A stretch of DNA of 64,000 bases, from contig CAWGZJ010000002.1 of the NCBI GenBank assembly GCA_963826975.1, positions 124,001 through 188,000 of the forward strand, given 5' to 3'. Origin of the DNA: Palsa-883 sp963826975 (GTDB lineage Bacteria; Pseudomonadota; Alphaproteobacteria; Acetobacterales; Acetobacteraceae). Shown in pieces: positions 52,163 to 60,873 of this stretch. Both the position numbers and the translations under genes were made by a program. Position 1 is the first letter of the stretch. Every line of letters starts with the position of its first letter. The notes beneath the pieces were generated by a model that worked only from the letters and a program-made list of their open reading frames with translations, searched no databases and was not told the origin of the DNA.

Positions 52163-52956
52163 TACAGAACGCGCGACAGGAAGGCGCGGGTGCGCGGGTT
52201 CTGTGGGTCTACCAGCACGTTTCCTGGCGCACCGCTCTCGACAATCACGCCGGCGTCCATCACCACGACTGTGTCGGCCATCTCGCGGGCGAAGCCGATC
52301 TCGTGCGTCACGACGATCATGGTCATGCCGCTGGAAGCCAGCTCCTTCATCACCTCTAGCACTTCGCCCACCAGCTCGGGGTCCAGCGCAGAGGTCGGTT
52401 CATCGAACAGCATCAGCTTCGGGCGCATGGCCAGGGCGCGGGCGATCGCCACACGTTGCTGCTGGCCGCCGGACAACTGGCGCGGATAGGAACATGCCTT
52501 GTCCTCCAACCCCACCCGCTTCAGCAGCTCCCGCGCACGATCGGTCACCTCGACGCGTTTCTCGCGTTTGATGCGAATCGGCGCGTCAATTAGATTCTTC
52601 AGCACCGTCATATGGCCGAACAGGTTGAAGTTCTGGAAGACCATGCCGATCGCGGCGCGTTGACGGCAGCATTCGCGCTCGTTCAGCTCGTACAGCGCGC
52701 CACCGACCTCGCGATAACCTATTGGTTCGTTGTCGACATAGATGGTGCCGGCATCGATGCGCTCCAGCCCGTCGATGCAGCGCAGCAACGTGCTCTTGCC
52801 GGCGCCGGATGGCCCCATCAGGCAGACCACCTCGCTCTTGCGGGCGCGGAAGCCGATGCCGCGCAGGACCTCCGTGTGACCATGCGCCTTCCACACGTCG
52901 ATCGCCTCGACCACGACCGGTGCGGCACCGCAACCGGGGGCTTGCGCCATATTCAT
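52162..52956 (-). CDS. amino acid ABC transporter ATP-binding protein (GlnQ/HisP type)
   Basis: A 264-residue ATPase: Walker A GPSGAGKSTLLRCIDGLE, Q-loop MVFQNFNLFGHMTVL, signature QLSGGQQQRVAIARALAM, Walker B LMLFDEPTSALDPE, and H-loop IVVTHEIGFAREMAD. This is the PAAT family that imports polar amino acids. It overlaps the LysR gene by 4 bases upstream. It would work with the permease at 53941 and the binding protein at 54842. Confidence 0.94.
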   Translation of the reverse strand: MNMAQAPGCGAAPVVVEAIDVWKAHGHTEVLRGIGFRARKSEVVCLMGPSGAGKSTLLRCIDGLERIDAGTIYVDNEPIGYREVGGALYELNERECCRQRAAIGMVFQNFNLFGHMTVLKNLIDAPIRIKREKRVEVTDRARELLKRVGLEDKACSYPRQLSGGQQQRVAIARALAMRPKLMLFDEPTSALDPELVGEVLEVMKELASSGMTMIVVTHEIGFAREMADTVVVMDAGVIVESGAPGNVLVDPQNPRTRAFLSRVL

Positions 52957-53924
52957 CCGGTGAACTCGTCGTTCTGCACGTCGACCGTGCCAACGACCGG
53001 TTCGGCAACCGGATGCGACATCGGGAACTGCTCCAGCATCCAGCGCTGGAACGCATCTATTTCGGGGCCGGACCCGTTTTCGGCAACAACAAGATAGTAA
53101 GCGCCACGGGTGCGCAATGAGGCATTGACCGGGCGCACCAGGGCGCCGCGGGTCAGCAGATCATCGGTCAGCAGGCTCCAGCCCAGGCCGATGCCCTGGC
53201 CCTCACACGCCGCCTGCAGCAGCAACGGCAGGCTGTTGAAGCGGATGCGCCGACGGTTGGTGTTGCGAATGCCATGGCTGGCGAACCACAGCGACCAGTC
53301 GATCAGGGTGACGCGGTTGTCGTCCATCACCAGCAGCACCTCATCCAGCAACTGCTCGGCATCGACCAGCGGCGGACGGGACAGCAGATAGGCGGGGCTA
53401 CACACCGGGAAGGCATCGCCTTCGCGCAGGAAGCTCGCGCGGAAACCGGGCCAGGCACCGCGGCCGAAGGCGATGCCGACATCGGCGCGATCGGCGACCG
53501 CCTGGAAGCCCAGCTCGGAGGCGACGATGTGCACGTCGATTTCGGGATGCCGCGCGCGGAAGGCGGGCAGACGCGGCACCAGCCAGAAGGTCGCGATCGC
53601 TGAGGTGACGCCGATGCGAATGGTCGGCCGGCTGTTGGCCCGGATGTCCTCGGTGGCGGTGGCCAGGCATTCCAGGCTCATCGCCGCCGCGCGGTACAGC
53701 CGGTGCCCTTCCTGCGTCAGTTCCAGCCCACGATGGTGGCGCAGAAACAGCGCTACTCCCAGCTCGATCTCCAGCGCGCGGACCTGCTGGCTGACGGCGG
53801 CCTGCGTGACCTTCAGCTCACGGGCGGCGGTGGTGAAGTTGAGATGCCGCGCCGCGGCCTCGAACACCAGCAAGCCGCTCAACCGTGGCAGACGACCGCA
53901 GAATCCCGACATCGCGCGGTTCAT
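52953..53924 (-). CDS. LysR family regulator (GcvA type)
   Basis: About 323 residues. The HTH is RLSGLLVFEAAARHLNFTTA, ARELKVTQAAVSQQVRALEI; the effector domain follows (TIRIGVTSAIATFWLVPRLP, CEGQGIGLGWSLLTDDLL). The start is unclear: ATG 53924 follows GGAGG with almost no spacing, and ATG 53912 or 53960 are alternatives. A regulator set between permease and ATPase genes and coupled to both is unusual; it probably controls this operon, perhaps responding to the imported compound. Confidence 0.9.
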   Translation of the reverse strand: MNRAMSGFCGRLPRLSGLLVFEAAARHLNFTTAARELKVTQAAVSQQVRALEIELGVALFLRHHRGLELTQEGHRLYRAAAMSLECLATATEDIRANSRPTIRIGVTSAIATFWLVPRLPAFRARHPEIDVHIVASELGFQAVADRADVGIAFGRGAWPGFRASFLREGDAFPVCSPAYLLSRPPLVDAEQLLDEVLLVMDDNRVTLIDWSLWFASHGIRNTNRRRIRFNSLPLLLQAACEGQGIGLGWSLLTDDLLTRGALVRPVNASLRTRGAYYLVVAENGSGPEIDAFQRWMLEQFPMSHPVAEPVVGTVDVQNDEFTG

Positions 53925-53940
53925 ACCTCCAGATGCCAGC

Positions 53941-54819
53941 TCATCGCCGGCGGCCGCCATGCTCGCGGCTGTAATAGACCTCGATGAAATGCTGCGCCAC
54001 CGACAGCAGGCTGGTCAGCGCCAGGTACCACAGCGAGGCGACGATCAGCAGCGGAATCGTTTCGAATGTGCGACTGTAAATATCCTGCGCTGATTTCATC
54101 AGCTCTTCCAGCGCGACCACGCTGGCGAGCGACGAGTATTTCAGCATGCCGATCACCTGGTTGCCGGTCGGCGGCACGATCGATTTCATCGCCTGCGGCA
54201 GCACCACAACCCACAGACGTTGCAGCGGGCGATAGCCGAGCGCCGTCGCTGCTTCGATCTGCCCATGATCCACCGAGACAATGCCAGCGCGGACAATCTC
54301 TGCCATGTAGGCGCCTTCGTTCAGCCCCAGCCCAAGCAACGCGGCGGTGAAGGACGAGATCGCCACCGTGCTCTGGATGGAGAAGAATTTCGGGCCGCCG
54401 AACGGAATGCCAAGCTGCAGCATGGGGAACAGCGCGGCCAGGTTGTACCAGAACACCAGTTGCACCAGCACCGGTGTGCCACGGAAGAACCAGATATAGG
54501 CCCCCGCCGCCATCGATACGATCGGCGTGCGCGACAGTTTCATCACCGCCAGCAGCAGGCCGATCGCGATGCCGACCAGCATCACCAGCACGGTCAGCTC
54601 GCAGGTCATCAGCAGGCCAGCGAGAATTTCCCGGTTGAACAGATACGTGCCGACCACACGCCATTGGAAGCCGGGATTCGTGAGAACCTGAAAGATCACC
54701 CAGCAGACGAACACCGCGACCGCGAAGGCGCCGACCCAGCGGGCCGGCCGGCGGCGCGGCACGATGCGCATCGTTCGCGCGCTGGCCCTACCGGTGTGAC
54801 GTGCGATTGCCTCCGTCAT
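53941..54819 (-). CDS. amino acid ABC transporter permease (HisM/GlnP type)
   Basis: A 292-residue permease. An extra N-terminal membrane segment (WVGAFAVAVFVCWVIFQVLT) precedes the PAAT core: GLLMTCELTVLVMLVGIAIG, AGAYIWFFRGTPVLVQLVFW (the RGTP motif), EGAYMAEIVRAGIVSVDHGQ and EAATALGYRPLQRLWVVVLP (EAA loop). Start ATG 54819 lies 22 bases after the binding-protein stop. Only one permease is present, so it probably forms a homodimer. Confidence 0.93.
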   Translation of the reverse strand: MTEAIARHTGRASARTMRIVPRRRPARWVGAFAVAVFVCWVIFQVLTNPGFQWRVVGTYLFNREILAGLLMTCELTVLVMLVGIAIGLLLAVMKLSRTPIVSMAAGAYIWFFRGTPVLVQLVFWYNLAALFPMLQLGIPFGGPKFFSIQSTVAISSFTAALLGLGLNEGAYMAEIVRAGIVSVDHGQIEAATALGYRPLQRLWVVVLPQAMKSIVPPTGNQVIGMLKYSSLASVVALEELMKSAQDIYSRTFETIPLLIVASLWYLALTSLLSVAQHFIEVYYSREHGGRRR

Positions 54820-54841
54820 GGCATCAGGGTGGCCGTGCGCG

Positions 54842-55729
54842 TCATTGCAATGGGGTCTGCACCTCGGCCGCGCCCAGGGCGGAACTGCCCACGCCATAGT
54901 CGTTCAGCAGCTTCTGATAGAACCCGTCGCGCAGCATGCCGACCAGTGCCAGACGGATCGCGGAGGCGAGCTTGTCATTGTCCTTGCCAATCACGATGCC
55001 GGCGACATCCTGTGTGCCGGGCAGCGTGCCTTCCGTCATGACCAGCTTGCCGTTGTGCTGCGCGACATACACGCCCACCGCACGGTCGGTCAGAAAACCG
55101 TCACCGCGGCCATTGGCGACGGCCATATAGGTGTCGGCACTGTCGGGGAAATACTGGAAGCTGATCGGCTTCTTGCCGGCGGCGACGCATTGTTCCGACT
55201 GGCGCTGCGCCACCGCGACCTGCGAGCTGCCCTGGGTCAGCGCGAGGGTCAGGCCGCAGAGCTGCGACACGTTCAGTTCGCGGCTATCCTGCCGCACCAG
55301 CAGGCCAAGCCCGCCGCGATAGTAAGGCACGAACTGGACGATCTTGCGCCGCTCCGGCGTGGCGCTGAGCTGGTCCACGCCGATGTCGAACCGGCCGGTC
55401 TGCACACCCGGAACGATCGCCGGAAACTTCACGTCGGTGAAGTTCGGCTTCAGCCCCAGCCGCGCCGCCAACGCGATGACCAGGCGGATGTCGAGCCCGT
55501 CGGGCTTGCCGTCATCCGTCTTGAAATCGAACGGCGGCCATTGCAGTGACGTTGCGACCTCCAGCGTGCCGCTTTGCAGGTTCTTGTCCGGTAGCGTGGC
55601 ACGTGCCGCCGCGTCGACGCCCTGCGCCCAGGATGCGGCGGACAGCAGGCAGGCGGCAAAGACTAGGCCCAAGGTCAGGCCAATCAGCCGGCCACGCCCC
55701 AGTGCGCTCGCCATAAGTGCGTTCGCCAT
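54842..55729 (-). CDS. amino acid ABC transporter substrate-binding protein
   Basis: About 295 residues from ATG 55729 (after GGGGGAATC). The signal peptide has a hydrophobic core LIGLTLGLVFAACLLSAASW ending in AQG. The mature protein is a family-3 binding protein: GTLEVATSLQWPPFDFKTDD, DGLDIRLVIALAARLGLKPN, RFDIGVDQLSATPERRKIV, QFVPYYRGGLGLLV. It selects the polar amino acid or related ligand. The luciferase-like gene ends 19 bases upstream, in the same direction. Confidence 0.92.
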   Translation of the reverse strand: MANALMASALGRGRLIGLTLGLVFAACLLSAASWAQGVDAAARATLPDKNLQSGTLEVATSLQWPPFDFKTDDGKPDGLDIRLVIALAARLGLKPNFTDVKFPAIVPGVQTGRFDIGVDQLSATPERRKIVQFVPYYRGGLGLLVRQDSRELNVSQLCGLTLALTQGSSQVAVAQRQSEQCVAAGKKPISFQYFPDSADTYMAVANGRGDGFLTDRAVGVYVAQHNGKLVMTEGTLPGTQDVAGIVIGKDNDKLASAIRLALVGMLRDGFYQKLLNDYGVGSSALGAAEVQTPLQ

Positions 55730-55747
55730 GATGTGATTCCCCCCCAT

Positions 55748-56851
55748 TCAGCATGTCATTGCCGCCTGCGTCTGGTCGACCTCGGCCGGATGCCAGCCGA
55801 GCCGAGGCATGACGTCCTGCACGAAGACGCGCATGACATCGTCGATGCCGGTGCCGGTGCAGGCATGCGGACGGATGGTTACGCCCGAAACTTCCGGGCG
55901 TAACATCGGGGCGATGCGCGCGGCGACTCGTGCCGGGCTGCCGGCCACCATGCTGGCGTCAACCACCTCCATCGGCAGCAGTTCGGCGGCAGCAGCCGCC
56001 TGCCGCGCGTCCTTGCGTTGCGCGATCTCGGTGAACGCGTCCGGCAACTGCACGCCGAGCGGACCAAGAAAATCCCAGCGCGGATATCCAGCGATCAACC
56101 GCGCCGCCAACCGGAGGCGCATGGTTTGCAGCGCGGCCGCCTCGTCTTCGGAGATGCAGATTTCCCAACGCAAGTGGATGTCCAGGTCCCGCAGGCCGCG
56201 CCCAGCCCGTTCGGCGCCATCGGCGATCTGGCCCAGATAGAAGTCCAGCGCAGCCGGCGAGACAATGTTGGCGATCAGCACGCCATCAGCGAGCGCGCCG
56301 GCCAGACGACTGATCTGCACGCCCTGGGTCGCGATGTAGATCGGCACGCCCGCGCGCGACGGGAACTGCAAGCGGCCCTGATCGAGCGAGATCACCTTGC
56401 CGGCGAGACTGACCTGCTCGCCGCGCAGCAGGCCGCGGATGACCTCGATCAACTCGCGCATCGCCGCGACCGGCAGTGTCTTGGCAAGGCCGAGTTCGCG
56501 AAACCCGGCGCCGCCGAGGCCCAGGCCAAGCATGGCCCTGCCGTCCGACAGCTCGTCCAAGGTGGCGATCGAGGCAGCGGTAATGGCGGGATGGCGGGAG
56601 TAGGGGTCGGTCACGCCGGTAGCCAGCCGGATCCGCTTGGTGTGCACGGCGACGCTGGCGAGGCCGATGTAGCACTCGCGCAGCATGCGCACGTCGGTGT
56701 ACCAGAAACTGCTGTAGCCGAGCTGCTCGGCGAGCACGCCAAGCCGGATCAATTCCTGCGCGGGATACTCCGCGTTCAGCAGTACGCCGAGCGGCAACGA
56801 GTGACTTATTTCGGCTGACGGTCTGGCCACAATTTGCCGCCGATACTCCAA
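55748..56851 (-). CDS. LLM class flavin-dependent oxidoreductase
   Basis: A luciferase-like (F420/FMN) enzyme of up to 367 residues. ATG 56851 would overlap the tautomerase by 46 bases; TTG 56797 (LPLGVLLNAEYPAQELIRLG) is a tidier start. Motifs: LAEQLGYSSFWYTDVRMLRE, RIRLATGVTDPYSRHPAITA, LSDGRAMLGLGLGGAGFREL, GVPIYIATQGVQISRLAGAL. Together with the hydrolases and transporter it may form a catabolic cluster for a nitrogen- or sulfur-containing compound; this is inference. Confidence 0.88.
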   Translation of the reverse strand: MEYRRQIVARPSAEISHSLPLGVLLNAEYPAQELIRLGVLAEQLGYSSFWYTDVRMLRECYIGLASVAVHTKRIRLATGVTDPYSRHPAITAASIATLDELSDGRAMLGLGLGGAGFRELGLAKTLPVAAMRELIEVIRGLLRGEQVSLAGKVISLDQGRLQFPSRAGVPIYIATQGVQISRLAGALADGVLIANIVSPAALDFYLGQIADGAERAGRGLRDLDIHLRWEICISEDEAAALQTMRLRLAARLIAGYPRWDFLGPLGVQLPDAFTEIAQRKDARQAAAAAELLPMEVVDASMVAGSPARVAARIAPMLRPEVSGVTIRPHACTGTGIDDVMRVFVQDVMPRLGWHPAEVDQTQAAMTC

Positions 56852-57000
56852 TTCTCCCGCTTCTTCTCGTCGATCACGACATGCACGCCCTCGGCCGAGA
56901 CGCCGGTGACGCGCACGACCACGTCGGTAAGGCCTTTTACCAGCTCACGCTTCTGGTCGAGGGTGCGGCCCTCGTACATCGCCACGGTCACGATTGGCAT
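56806..57000 (-). CDS. 4-oxalocrotonate tautomerase family protein
   Basis: A 64-residue tautomerase: after Met removal Pro1 starts PIVTVAMYEGRTLDQKRELV, followed by GLTDVVVRVTGVSAEGVHVV and IDEKKRENWSIGGKLW. Pro1 is the catalytic base; the length matches 4-oxalocrotonate tautomerase hexamers. It is upstream of, and overlaps, the luciferase-like gene, and a 54-codon gene precedes it by 22 bases. It probably isomerises an enol intermediate in the same pathway. Confidence 0.88.
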   Translation of the reverse strand: MPIVTVAMYEGRTLDQKRELVKGLTDVVVRVTGVSAEGVHVVIDEKKRENWSIGGKLWPDRQPK

Positions 57001-57022
57001 GCGGTGCCCTCCTCGCCCAGAG

Positions 57023-57187
57023 TCAGAGACGGATTTCGGTGAATGTCCCGACCCTCTCCAACGGCCCGTCGAGAATGGTCTTCGCCTGTGCCCGCAGCAC
57101 TGCCTCGACCGGCGCGGGATGCCATTTTGCCAAGTGGCCGCCGCGGGCGCGCGATCCGATGACGTGAACGTCCTTGTGGAGATACAT
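57023..57187 (-). CDS. small hypothetical protein (54 residues)
   Basis: MYLHKDVHVIGSRARGGHLA, then KWHPAPVEAVLRAQAKTILD, GPLERVGTFTEIRL, TGA at 57023-57025. It reads as well-composed protein, has GAGGAG-like GTGAGGAG upstream, and heads the tautomerase-LLM unit. I do not recognise a family. It could also be a C-terminal scrap whose upstream part is lost. Confidence 0.45.
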   Translation of the reverse strand: MYLHKDVHVIGSRARGGHLAKWHPAPVEAVLRAQAKTILDGPLERVGTFTEIRL

Positions 57188-57444
57188 GGTCGGCTCCTCA
57201 CCCGGTTCCCTTGACTTGCGAGCAAGGCTAACGAGCCGATTTGATCCAGTTCAACGAAAGATTTCCCAGGGACGATGACCTAGGCCAGCTAGGGGCAAGG
57301 GAGGACCTTATTGCATGGATTGGTTGGTTGGTTGGAGCCGTCGTCGGGGTGGGGAAGGAGGCTGGCTCCGCCGCCTAAGATCGCAACTGCGCGGAAACTC
57401 CTCCTGCCCGCTACCTTCCGGACCAATCGGGTCGCCCGCCACCC

Positions 57445-58164
57445 TCACAGTAGCGCCGTCGCGGTCTGCGGCGCGATCATGATCTGTGCCGCCAGCGCCT
57501 TCGGCGTGAGCACAGCGACGCGCACCAGGGTTTCGACCACATCAGCCAGTGGCGAGCGTCGCCCGCGTTTCCAGGAAATGGGCCATGAGATTGGCCCGGT
57601 CGCAGAAACCCAGCTCCGCCGGTTCGAGATCGGCGGCGCCCAGCACGGCCGGGAGGTTGGCCTGGAACTCGCTGTAGTGGCGCATGATCGCGGTCGCCCC
57701 CGCCAGTGTCTTCGCCGACCGTGGTCGCGAGGCCGCCAGCCAGTCGCGGACCGCGCCGACCGCCTTGGCCGGCTCGTTGGCATGCTGCCTTATGTCCTGA
57801 CCGGCGATGTCGAAGAGGTACTTCTGATAGCGGTAACGTTCGGCCTCGAGCACCAGGCAATGCTTGGCGCGCTCCGGCCTGACGCCAAAACGACGGGCGC
57901 CCAGGAACAGGCCCAGTTCGAATGGCATGTTGAACCGGGGCAGGTTGTTGACCGTGTCATTCTCGATCCGCGAGATGTCGTGGACGCCGAACCGGCATTC
58001 CTCGATCAGGCGGTAGATTCTGTCGATCCGCGTGGCGCCCGTATCGTCCGCCTCGAGGGCGCAGCGGACGGTGTAGCCGCACTGGATGACCGTGAACACG
58101 ATCGCGTGGAACAGCGGCTCGAACTCGACGTCGAACGGGCAGTTGATGAAGACGTTCGTCGCAT
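57445..58164 (-). pseudogene. TIR-like/nucleotide-binding-like protein with two single-base indels
   Basis: Three frames rebuild one protein of about 238 residues. After ATG 58164 one G appears missing; then ATNVFINCPFDVEFEPLFHA, IVFTVIQCGYTVRCALEADD, RIYRLIEECRFGVHDISRIE, PRFNMPFELGLFLGARRFG, YRYQKYLFDIAGQDIRQHAN. Near 57548 one extra G ends that frame at 57542; the corrected frame gives ADVVETLVRVAVLTPKALAA to TGA 57445. The opening F-NCPFD strand, the C-Y-VRCALE strand, the HDISR strand and the MPFELGLFLGA helix suggest a Rossmann-like TIR/nucleotide-hydrolase-like fold. This protein type recurs in bacteria without a known role. It follows a small basic protein gene by 14 bases. Confidence 0.6.
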
Positions 58165-58178
58165 ACCCGGAAGCGGCG

Positions 58179-58379
58179 TTATCCCTGGGCGTCGGCCTCG
58201 AAGGTCTGTCCGCGCAAGGCAGTGTCCACCGCGTGCTTGATCTGCTGCAATGTCAGCCGGCCGCGCCGCGCGACCGCGGGAACCGCCGCCGCTTTGGCCG
58301 TCTTGCCCGGCTTGCTGGCCTTTTGCCCCACTGGCTTCGCGGGGGACTGCATGGCGCGGTGAGATATCTTGCTGGTCAT
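58179..58379 (-). CDS. small basic protein preceding the TIR-like gene
   Basis: A 66-residue protein, MTSKISHRAMQSPAKPVGQK, ASKPGKTAKAAAVPAVARRG, RLTLQQIKHAVDTALRGQTF. The first 40 residues are Lys/Ala/Pro-rich and disordered-looking, followed by one amphipathic helix. GGCAGGAGTG lies about 10 bases upstream of ATG 58379. The arrangement (tiny basic partner, then a TIR-like protein) recalls toxin-antitoxin or defence pairs, but no family is recognised. Confidence 0.55.
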   Translation of the reverse strand: MTSKISHRAMQSPAKPVGQKASKPGKTAKAAAVPAVARRGRLTLQQIKHAVDTALRGQTFEADAQG

Positions 58380-58497
58380 CGGTCGGTCACTCCTGCCAAC
58401 AGGATATTGCAAATGACCGGCCGGCCTGCCACGGCCGCTTGTCAATATTGGGGTGAGATCAGGGCAGGTAGAATTGGGGAGCGATTCCCGGCCCGAC

Positions 58498-59370
58498 TCA
58501 GCGTCCGGCGCGGCGCGCCGCCACTCGGCCGAGCACGGCGAGATCCATTTCGCCTTCCTCGTGGGCCACGGCATCTGTCAGACTGTCCCGCACCGCCGCG
58601 CCGATCGGCAGCGGCACCGACACCGTCTCGGCGGCGGTGAGCGCCAGGCGCAGGTCCTTGAGAGCGAGTGCCGCTTTGAACCCCGCGGGTTCATAACGTC
58701 GCCGCACGATCAGATCGCCGTAGCCCTGATGCACCGGCCCGGGAAACAGCGTGCTGGTGAGCAGGTCGAAAAGTTGTTGCGGGGCGACGCCATGGGCTTC
58801 GGCCAGCACGGTTGCCTCGCCGAAGGTTTCCACCGCCGCGGCCAGCATGAAGTTCACCGTCAGCTTCACTGCGTTCGCGATCTGGGCCTGTTCGCCGAAC
58901 CGCCACGTCTTCTGGCCCATCAGCGCGAGCAGCGGCAGTACCCTCTCGACGGCGTCATTCGGTCCGGCAGCGAGGATGTTCAGCCTGGCCCCCGCCGCCG
59001 CGTCCGGCCGTCCCATGACCGGCGCCGCGACATAGGCGACGCCGCGCAAAGCCCACAGCGATGCGAGCTCGCCGGCCAGCGCCACCGAAATGGTCGCCAT
59101 GTTGACGTGGATGAGCGGTGGCGAGAGGCGGTCCAGCAAACCGCTGTCGATCAGGACTTCACGCAGCGCCGCGTCGTCGGCCAGCATGGTGAACACGACG
59201 TCCGCGTCGAACGCGGCGCCTGGGGTCGCGACCGCGTCGGCACCCATGGCGGAGAGTTGTGCCGCGGCGGCAGCCGAGCGGTTCCACGCGCGTATCTGGT
59301 GACCGCCCCTGAGCAGGTTTGCGGCCATCGCGCGGCCCATGTTGCCCAGTCCGAGAAATCCGATCCGCAT
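58498..59370 (-). CDS. NAD(P)-dependent oxidoreductase, 3-hydroxyisobutyrate dehydrogenase family
   Basis: A 290-residue beta-hydroxyacid dehydrogenase. N-terminal Rossmann motif MRIGFLGLGNMGRAMAANLL, VFTMLADDAALREVL, substrate motif family region HVNMATISVALAGEL (usual D-STISP is altered), AAPVMGRPDAAAGARL, and catalytic Lys in NAVKLTVNFMLAAAVETFGE. The divergence in the substrate motif suggests a substrate other than 3-hydroxyisobutyrate. ATG 59370 is the only start near the domain. The long frame upstream is not coding. Confidence 0.88.
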   Translation of the reverse strand: MRIGFLGLGNMGRAMAANLLRGGHQIRAWNRSAAAAAQLSAMGADAVATPGAAFDADVVFTMLADDAALREVLIDSGLLDRLSPPLIHVNMATISVALAGELASLWALRGVAYVAAPVMGRPDAAAGARLNILAAGPNDAVERVLPLLALMGQKTWRFGEQAQIANAVKLTVNFMLAAAVETFGEATVLAEAHGVAPQQLFDLLTSTLFPGPVHQGYGDLIVRRRYEPAGFKAALALKDLRLALTAAETVSVPLPIGAAVRDSLTDAVAHEEGEMDLAVLGRVAARRAGR

Positions 59371-59447
59371 GGCTTGCTCCGTGAAATGTGGGCGTTGGCC
59401 TGCTCGGCGCAGCCGCCGTGCGCCCTGCGGCGCGATCATCCGCGCAC

Positions 59448-59633
59448 CTAAGAACTGCCGATCAGGATCCCGGTTGCAAAGACCAGCGGGCCGCCGATCA
59501 CGATCTGATAGGCGGCGGACAACAACGGCGTGTCCATGAAGCGAGTGCGTACCCAGGCGATGATCGCCAGTTCGCCGGCAACGACAATGCCGGCGATCGT
59601 CGTCGCGGTCCAGAACGCCGGGATCGTCTTCAA
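59448..59633 (-). pseudogene. C-terminal membrane-protein fragment
   Basis: 61 codons: LKTIPAFWTATTIAGIVVAG, ELAIIAWVRTRFMDTPLLSA, AYQIVIGGPLVFATGILIGS S. Two hydrophobic helices, ending GGPLVFATGILIG, resemble the last two segments of VIT1/CCC1-type small transporters, but the rest is missing. The frame opens at TTG 59633 after GAGGAG, possibly by chance. Confidence 0.4.
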
Positions 59634-59738
59634 TTCTCCTCGACGGGGTGTTGCTGCCGGGGCTCCGCCTCGCAGCGGAGTTGGGTACCATGGCGAATCT
59701 GATTGTCAGCATGACAATCAACTCCTGATTGGGTTTGG

Positions 59739-60160
59739 TCAGGCCGCGTTCGCCAAACCGCCGTGCGGGTCAAGCACGAATTTGGCGGCGACACCCTTGT
59801 CGAATTCGGCGTAGCCCATCGCCGCATCCTCAAGGCTGATGGCTTTGGCATTGACGATCTTCGCGATCGGCAGGCGGTCGTTCAGCAGCGCCATCATGAG
59901 CTGGCGATTGTAGCGCAAGACCGGTGTCTGCCCGGTGTGGAGGGAATTCGACTTCGACCAGCCCAGGCGAAGGCTCAGGCTGCCGGTTTTGGCAGCCTCG
60001 TCGTGTCCGCCGGGATCTGCGGTAACATACAATCCCGGGATGCCGATGGCGCCGGCCGGTCGAATGATCTCCATCGCCTGGTTCAGCACGATAGGGGCTG
60101 ATCGCCACCTGCATGGCCCTTGGCTTCGAAGCGCACGGCATCGCTGACATGCGTTTGTCG
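59739..60160 (-). pseudogene. fdhA: glutathione-independent formaldehyde dehydrogenase (FdhA), C-terminal remnant
   Basis: The piece starts SDAVRFEAKGHAGGDQP, changes frame near 60090, then runs LNQAMEIIRPAGAIGIPGLY, VTADPGGHDEAAKTGSLSLR, NSLHTGQTPVLRYNRQLMMA, AMGYAEFDKGVAAKFVLDPH. This is the C-terminal third of the zinc-containing, GSH-independent formaldehyde dehydrogenase, which oxidises formaldehyde to formate with tightly bound NAD+. Zinc-ligand and active-site parts are absent, so it is dead. It lies next to formate-generating and formate-using genes. Confidence 0.75.
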
Positions 60161-60404
60161 TTCAATGCAAGTCTCCTAATCGGCCGAACGCGCGGGCGTT
60201 GAGTGCAGCTAGATTAAGAGCTCGACACAGCATATTACCAGACCAGCGAAGTTAATATCCATGAAAATCTGTTCATTGCGGCAATTGAGATCGGATGTCA
60301 TAAAATATCATCAGAGAACCGCGGTATTTAACCTTGCTTTACCAGGTTTAACTTGGCTGAATCCGCGACGATCACAAGTATGCTCCAAGGAGCATTGATA
60401 TAGG
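60161..60404. other. AT-rich intergenic stretch
   Basis: About 240 bases much richer in A and T than the rest of the window (e.g. CATAAAATATCATCAGAG). No gene. It contains the dyad-like TGCTCCAAGGAGCA at 60379-60392. The base composition suggests foreign or relaxed sequence at the IS5 remnant edge. Confidence 0.45.
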
Positions 60405-60857
60405 TCCATATTCGCGGACTCGACTGGCACAAGCGAGTGAAAGGGAGGAAGTGGCCCATCTTGGTCGACATACTCGGCCTTCCGATCACCAACCGGGTCG
60501 AACCGGCCAACATGTCGGACCGCCGGGCTGGCGGACGGCTGTTGGCCGGGCTCGCGCCACTCCGGCCGACCATTCGTACCGTCATTGCTGACGCGGGACA
60601 CGAAAGTCGCAAGCCTGCTCGGCAGCTGTTGCGCGACGGGTGGAACTCGCAGATCGTCAAGCGCAAACAGCGAACGTTCAAGGTTGCCGGTCTCACCTGG
60701 ATTGTTGAGCGTACCTTCGCATGGCTCGGCTTCAACCGCCGCCTCTCGAAAGATTATGAGCGCTTTGTCCAGACCTCGGAAACACTGCGGGACATCGCTG
60801 CAATTCGCTCGATGCTGCATCGTGTCGCTTCAGGATGAACTTTTCACACAGTCTCTG
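60405..60857 (+). pseudogene. IS5-family transposase C-terminal remnant with right end
   Basis: The coding part to 60838 reads KGRKWPILVDILGLPITNRV, TVIADAGHESRKPARQLL, KVAGLTWIVERTFAWLGFNR, RLSKDYERFVQTSETLRDIA. WIVERTFAWL--NRRL--DYE is the C-terminal catalytic Glu region of IS5/IS1031-type transposases, with ADAGHES holding the second Asp. The N-terminal part is absent. TGAACTTTTCACACAGTCTC after the stop (60837-60856) resembles the terminal repeat of this group. It lies 17 bases before oxdC. Confidence 0.75.
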
Positions 60858-60873
60858 AATGGAGGTGCATGAC

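Noticed and set aside
57317..57336. TTGG repeats (about four units) as a possible phase-variation tract
   Set aside because: Short, imperfectly bounded, and not inside or just before a gene start.
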